Assembly: GCA_947179485.1 (NCBI GenBank) | Contig: OX359248.1 | Coordinates: forward strand, 26,607,378-26,671,377 | Length of the DNA: 64,000 bases | Source of the DNA: Allacma fusca | Lineage: Eukaryota > Arthropoda > Collembola > Symphypleona > Sminthuridae | Reading direction: 5' to 3' | Shown here: in pieces, positions 55,457-64,000 of the stretch | How the letters are laid out: every line of letters begins with the position of its first letter | How positions within the stretch are numbered: position 1 is the stretch's first letter | The notes under the pieces: model-generated | What the model was told of the DNA's origin: nothing | Database searches by the model: none | Seen by the model: the letters and a program-made list of their open reading frames with translations, nothing else | Position numbers and translations under genes: made by a program

Positions 55457-57787
55457 ATGAATTGTGTAGCCACACCATTACAAGCCAGCACGAATTTGAG
55501 TGCATTGGCAACCCCCGAACCTCATTATATTCCCGGGTATTTAGGACATGTCCCCCAAGCCAAGTACCGGCCTGGTAACACTTATGGCATGACTACGCAC
55601 AGGGTTCTTCTCGACCCGTGCATTCACATGAGCCCCAGGTCGATGCTGAGCAATATGCATCCAGAATATTGCACGGTTAGAAAATAATAATTATCCTTCT
55701 GGGAATCGTAATAACACAATATCAACAGAGTATGGTAATTATTAGGGTGCTGTTATTCCCAATTTAACTTGAGTAACTATAATTAAAACTAGTTATTTTG
55801 ATATGTCACTAGGATGACTTCGGCAGACCAGGAATCGGCGCGGACCCATTGCTTAATGCACAGATGGCCTTAGTGAAGAGCAGAGTGAATAGCTTCGGGC
55901 GTCAGCAATACCTGGCAGACATGACGCCAGGATACACAGGTTACATCCCGAGATTCCAAACCATTCTTGGACATACGTATTCCCCTGCATGTAATAGGGC
56001 GTTGGCAGCCTTTGAGACAGAACAGTGGCGGGATCGGTTGTTCAGTAAAGTACGACATGACACGAATTTTGTCACCATAAAATGAGCAGTTGGATTGGAT
56101 GAAATATTTTACGACAATTGGATGAATTCTATTTTTATTTTTTTTCCTAAATTAATTTTCGAATACAGGAATTAGAAGCATTAGATGGATGGCGATTCTG
56201 TTACAAGACCAAACCGTGGGAGTCTCCAGAGATCCAGAGAACAGGCGGGGACCTACAGGAGTTCGCTCGCTCTCCTTGCTGCCAACAACCAAAATTTTTG
56301 AGGAATGATGTTCAATGTTCAACTCGAGCTGGCACTTGTGGTTGTGGAGGTTGAAGTTTATTTTCAATCATTTCTGTGGCTTTATTTATTTTTAGCATAA
56401 CCGTTACTGCTATGTAGTAATTATCTCAAGTTATTATTGTAAGGTCAAAATTTCAGATGAAAAACTTCAGATGAAATATATACTTAACATAATTTTTAAC
56501 TCCAAAAGTATTCGCATAGCTGATTTAATGTTTTATTTTAGTTTCCACTGTACTTATTTAAGTCGACGCCATTTGGCTATTATACTGGTGTTGTTAAACA
56601 GATTTACTTTTATGTATTTACCAAAATCATATTGCTCAAATTATATACTGCATCAAACATGTCAACAGCATATGTTTTATGGAAAAATTACCATAATGAG
56701 GTATGTATTTACTTTTTATCTTAACTGACCATTAATCTCAATACTGCCACTGTAATACAGCCAGTGGCGTCGAATTTAGCTACCTGAATTTAATTCTGCG
56801 TTTACAATCGAATATTCCAGGGGACGAAAATAAGGGGGAAAATTCCAAGTCCTGTTGTGGGTGCGACAATCTTCTGAACTTCACCATATTGAGCAAGGGA
56901 AAGACCTCATGCTGCTATGGCGATAGACGGTATTCCTTTTATCGTTGAAATCTGCATAAAACTACTTTACTCCAGCATTATACGATTCATGTTATGGCTG
57001 ATAATACATTTCATATTTAATGCAGGATGTGGGGGATCGCAACTGACACAATACTAAATCGTACTGCTGGAGATATAATACCAAAACAGAACGCGTTTAT
57101 GGTCTCCAGGTTGGTTACACTCTTATCAATTTTGCTCTTAAAGCTCTAGATTGTATCTGTATCTTCAAGTTGCCATGGCACGACTAGCAAATGTGTATTT
57201 CCCATTGTTTGACGGTTTGGAAAACCAAAATAGTTCCTGTGTTCTAATTTCGAAGTAGTAGCTCCAAACATCTACCACTCTACGAGTGAATTCTTCACTA
57301 CTAGGCTAAGGAAAGAAGCCAGCAGAGCCAATTATTACGCTTTTTTAGTTTAGCAGTATCGACTTTCCTAGAATTTAATTTATTCTTTGATTTTTATTAC
57401 TAAGTTACATTCTAAAATTAGAGCTGGTTTCTTGAAGAGGGTCTCTGGTTTGTGACCTAGTCGTTTGTATTCTAGTAAAAGCGTAGGAAAATGTTAGTAA
57501 TGATATTAATAGCAAACTAACAAATAAAATAAAATTTTGTATTCAGGATAAGAATAATTATTCAATAGTGAAATTAAGTACGATATATTTGTTACAGGCC
57601 GCCGATTGAGAGGATCCAGCAGATTTATCGCGGCTGTGAAGGCTTGATGCCCAACTACACCGGACACGTTCCAGGAGAACAGTTTCGGATCGGACGAGCT
57701 TACACCCCGTCTACACGCAATGCTAAGCGTGCTCTCGATCCCGCTTCCCATAAACCATTATGTTACCCACCGTCTTTTAAAATCTAA
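55457..57787 (+). CDS. Ciliary microtubule inner protein 2 family (FAM166-like)
   Basis: CIMIP2/FAM166 proteins sit inside ciliary or sperm-tail doublet microtubules. Exons: 55457-55675, 55813-56049, 56169-56349, 56821-56929, 57026-57109 and 57598-57787; 339 aa with consistent phases. The family repeat, (Y/T)PGYxGxxP...G.TY, occurs three times: HYIPGYLGHVPQAKYRPGNT then YG, MTPGYTGYIPRFQTILGHTY, and GLMPNYTGHVPGEQFRIGRA then Y. The same spacing of three motifs is seen in vertebrate FAM166B. Between motifs 2 and 3 is an unusual Cys-rich stretch (RSPCCQQPKFLRND, CSTRAGTCGCGGD, KSCCGCDNLL) not expected in the family. The start is the ATG shortly before the first motif; an upstream coding exon cannot be excluded. 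Neighbouring PPP1R42 on the same strand is also a ciliary gene. Confidence 0.85.
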
Positions 57788-59185
57788 TTCCAATTGGCCG
57801 ACAACAGGAATTGCCGAAACATTTGACTTTTCCAGTTCCTACCTCTACTCTACATCTTCGTATAAATTCGTAAGTGTGGGAGTCGAACGGTACTCCAAGA
57901 TCTTGTGGGCGTTGATGAGGATCAAGAATGTCAGTTTTAAATTACTCTAGTCGAAATTATTTCAGTACAATTATTATTATCATTATAAGTAATAATTTTG
58001 TTGTTATTTAATTTTGAGTGGAGCAGAGCAGAGCTACTTTCGAATAAATTACTATAAATTGAAACATGGAATATATGTATATAGAGTACTGTTGCCTTAA
58101 TTTATGGATCGTCAATACCATTTATTTATAATCAGTGCTTGTAGAAAGAAACCAAGATTTTTATCATAGCCAATAATGCAGGTCTGCACAAAATTTGAAA
58201 CAAAATCTTTGCTGAGCAACTGGTGAAGCAACTCATTCCTTAAGGATTTTCATAATCTCAAAAAAGGAAAGGGTGTGAGGTAATGTAAGTTTTAAAAATT
58301 TGCGCAATGATTTCTTAAGTACAGATTGAGTGATTTTTTATTAGTGGATTCAATTTTAAGTACTAATTAACGATGTACAAAAATGAACTGTCACTGTCAG
58401 AGCGCTCGTTCATTCTGTAACATTTTACTTTCTCCGTGATATGGGAGTTATTGAGATACAGGATATTATTAGCTGGGGTTCATTACAAATTACTTTTGAG
58501 GTATATACATATGTATCTATGTTTGCTATGATATCCATATCCGTATTTACTCATTTTGTATTATAATGCGTTTGCTTCCAAGCTGTCGCCCCGGTAACTA
58601 AACTTTTTCGATTATTTTATCGATTCTCTCCTAATTTGAGTCGGATTCTGCAGTGGTACTGTTTATCATATTCCCATGTTACGAAAATAATTCCCCCTTT
58701 CTATTTTCCTTGCCTTTAATAGGTTCCCCGTACTCTGAGTCTCTTGATGTACTGAAAGTAGTTGACATTATTGAACTAACTTTAAATCATTTGAGACCCC
58801 GTAAACCTGCTGTTGATTAGGTCAAACTACACCTGTTTACCTACAAGTCGTTAGTAGAAAGTGTCATCTAGTTTGTAGGATTCAGTTTCCACTTCAATTG
58901 CAAATAATACAGACGGAATACGAAACAAATAACAGGCATCGTTTTAAAAAAATCACCTTAGCACTCTTATGAAAAAGCATTTGGACTCTGGATTAAAAAC
59001 GGTACAATTTTAATAATTTCTTGATTACCTATATGTGGTACAGATATGTGAACCAGTCTCAAATTTTACACATTTAAACTCCTACAGTTAGCCTCAGCTT
59101 GTTGTCCTTATTTGTAGATACGACGGATAGATGGTAGATAAAATCAGAAGTGTCAATCATATTTTACAGAACAACTGAAAACAAA
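57788..59185. other. Intergenic between CIMIP2 and PPP1R42
   Basis: About 1.4 kb, AT-rich. It should hold the 3' UTR of CIMIP2 and the promoter of PPP1R42. No open frame, RNA gene or repeat is supported. Confidence 0.5.
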
Positions 59186-61463
<2,278 letters not shown>

Positions 61464-63914
61464 GGATGAATTTTTTGTAGCAGAAACAAGTGTAAAAATA
61501 AATAGAATCAGTGTGCATTATTGTCAATACTTGAAATATTTTTGAACGCACTCGTACTGGAATAATAGATATTGGATTTTTTTACTTTTGGGTTGCCTCT
61601 GAAATTTCAGCTTACCTCCAATGGAGAGTAACTCGTTCAGCTTTTTCAAAACCAGACGTTCTTTGCAAGGCCTACATATATTTGCGGCATTTAGCATGTT
61701 AGATGGGGAAATTAGTGATTACTTGAGTCAAATTTCGAAAATCCCTGCTTTTTGCTTTTGGGGTTATAAGCCCGTGGAGCTCAGCAGAAGAAGCAGGTTT
61801 CAACGGTGTTATCCCGTTTCCCTGAAAAAGCTGACAGAAAATGTAAGCGACGCCAGAGATAAGGGACAAACCAACAAATTCAATATGGGTTTGTATGCTA
61901 AAAATTATCGCACGTTTTAATTTATACATTCTCTAAAGCCGAATGAGTATCCAATACGCTGCAGGGAAATTTACAGCAAGCAATACGTGTAAAAGATATT
62001 GATGAACAGCAACAGAATATTCGAGTGGGCTAAAATAACAACGCCAATGAAACCTAATTCCTGAAATACATATTTATCTTCTGTTCGTCCCCTGGATACC
62101 CTAGAAGTTGATTTTCATGTCGTTTTCTTAATGTGCAGGAAATCTATGTAGGCTGCATGAGCGAATGTTTACAAGTAAAAATATTTATGCAGGTAACACT
62201 GTGCATAAACACTAGTTACTGTAACGGAGTAACAATTAATCTTTCTCTGAGCATGTGGAATGAGGATCTTCGTAAGTCATTTATACATATGCTCGGATTG
62301 GTTTTACAGTAGGAGCGTTTTTGCAACAACTTTGACATTTTAATTTAAGAGAGATAAACGACAAGTATCCATAATGAAGTACAGCGTACCTATGTAATAC
62401 AAAATTTAAATTCCTAGACATTTAGTTATTTACGGAAATCTGATTGTGAGACTATTTGTATTCTGCAGTGATTCCATTTCATACGGTACCAAAACACACT
62501 ACGACGAGCATGAACGAAAAGAGCATTTTTTGCGAAATCAATTCAACGCGTATGATACTCCACCCTGCATGTGAACGTGTTAATTGCCATAAAGACCATG
62601 ATTTGTTCAATCCACCCAATGATCCCCCATGCTTTCCTGTTCATTGCTTCTGCATCCGACCTCTACCATAGTAATCACAATAACTATAACTATGCAGATG
62701 ATGATGCACCAGACAACCCCGTCCAGAGAATCAGAGGATTTCCTCTAAAAAGCCAATATGACTTTCGCACCAAACATTATACTAACCCTCTGACTAAATT
62801 GGTCCACACTCTATATATAATCTATGTACAAGTACTTTACCTATACTTATTTTAAACATGTGCTGTTATGCATAGAACTATGCACGAAATGACAATTCCA
62901 AATCGAAATGTTAGAAATTCTGAATTCCGCTCACACATACCCATTATTCTTTCAGTTCCAAAAGTACTACTAAGCAAGTATAATAAAAGCAGCATCCCAT
63001 TCCTATTCAACTGTTTACTTCCTCAGTTGACATATACATAACTGCTCACGCAACCTAGGTAATCAAAACAGGCTATTGCAAGACCTAGTCTTATTTTTCG
63101 ATAAAAGCAGAATCTGGTGTTAGTGTTTCAGAAGAGTGCATTACAGTAGTCGCAAAAAAGTGTCAAAATATTCCCGACAGAAATAAATGTCCCTCGTAAC
63201 AATAGAAGAATAATGGTGTAATCATAAGCGTTTAGAAGTTAGAACGCAGGATTAATTCCATCCCTTAAATCCTAACAGTGTTTCTGACATTGCTGACTCA
63301 ACTACTATTCTATGCAGTAAAATTGCTTATTGCATTTTTCTCCATGTTTGCATACAGCCTCCTCAAATTTTTGATTGTTTCCTTACCTATTGACATTATT
63401 CCTGCTTGTTGACTCAGAAATGGTCATAAATTTCTGAGCACAAGCCACTGTCAAGTACGAGTGATAAAACGCTATCATTAAAAAGAAGAATTGGCGACAT
63501 CGTTTCTTCAAACAAAATTCAAGAGCAAAAAATAACGTTGGTCCTTGAGTCCTCTCCGGAACATCAAGATGGATTTTGAAAGAATTAACACTTGAGTAAA
63601 TCAGCACTACTCTAAAGATACTAAACGAATTAATCTTACACACAGGTGGGAAGTGCCAGGAATTAATTTGATTAATTACTAGTCCTGCAATTTTAAATAT
63701 GCACGCATGTCTGTATGTGGACTGTGAGTTATAGCTACATATTTTGAACGCCTTCATGTATAAAGAAGTTTCGAAAATTAATATTTACTTTGAGCCTCTT
63801 CTTAAAACTATTCTTGTGTTTGCAAATAAAAAGGCCCATTCATATATAGTACTTATCATTATTTACCTAATTACTAAAAACAAAAAGAAATCATTAATTA
63901 ATGACACATTTCAG
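61464..63914 (+). other. Right-hand region with unassigned open stretches
   Basis: A 99-codon plus-strand frame at 61621-61920 starts at a real ATG (MESNSFSFFKTRRSLQGL) just after a good acceptor-like sequence. A 71-codon frame at 62456-62671 is Cys/His-rich near its end (HPACERVNCHKDHDLF, PCFPVHCFC). Neither resembles a family I know. A 124-codon minus-strand frame at 63383-63757 is also unassigned. No RNA gene or repeat is seen. Confidence 0.3.
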
Positions 63915-63969
63915 GGCCACTGTGTTGAAATATCTTCAGATGTCGATGCTTTTATTGGTGAGACTAATC
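63915..63969 (+). CDS. Possible internal exon of a gene running past the right edge
   Basis: A short open stretch, GHCVEISSDVDAFIG, is preceded by a good acceptor (ACATTTCAG) and followed by a good donor (TTG/GTGAGA). It could be an exon of a gene that continues beyond the window. Evidence is limited to splice signals, so confidence is low. Confidence 0.25.
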
Positions 63970-64000
63970 CTTTATGAGGGAGTAACCATCACAGGCTTAC

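Overview
The window is nuclear DNA of an arthropod, almost certainly an insect. It is AT-rich, with short GT-AG introns, conserved animal genes, a GMC oxidoreductase of the insect glucose-dehydrogenase type, and BEL/Pao, hAT and PIF/Harbinger-like transposable elements. I cannot name the order from sequence alone. Gene models were built by hand from splice signals, reading-frame phase and recalled family sequences. Exon joins were checked for phase, but single-base errors at a few borders are possible.

Layout, left to right: the 3' part of a transmembrane channel-like gene (Tmc, +, cut by the left edge); snurportin-1 (-); propionyl-CoA carboxylase alpha (PCCA, -); U3 snoRNP protein MPP10 (+), with two C/D-box snoRNA candidates in its introns; the lipid-flippase subunit CDC50/TMEM30 (-); CCDC22 (-); a short hAT-type non-autonomous element; two tandem, diverged mitochondrial citrate carriers (SLC25A1-like, -). 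Between the carriers lies a PIF/Harbinger-like element split by a whole-looking young BEL/Pao element. Then come thymidylate synthase (+), a gene-poor stretch with a minisatellite and a second hAT derivative, a GMC oxidoreductase (+), a SINA/SIAH-like RING protein with a very long 8-residue repeat tail (-), a ciliary microtubule inner protein of the CIMIP2/FAM166 family (+) and PPP1R42 (+). Weak, unassigned exons follow to the right edge.

The genes are mostly unrelated housekeeping functions, not an operon or a system. Two links are worth noting. MPP10, part of the machinery that processes pre-18S rRNA, appears to carry intronic snoRNAs whose guide is complementary to 18S rRNA. CIMIP2 and PPP1R42, adjacent on the + strand, both belong to cilium or sperm-flagellum biology. 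The most unusual protein is the SINA-like one: a normal-looking RING, SIAH zinc-finger and TRAF-like front end joined to a glutamate-, serine- and proline-rich tail of roughly 650 repeat residues.
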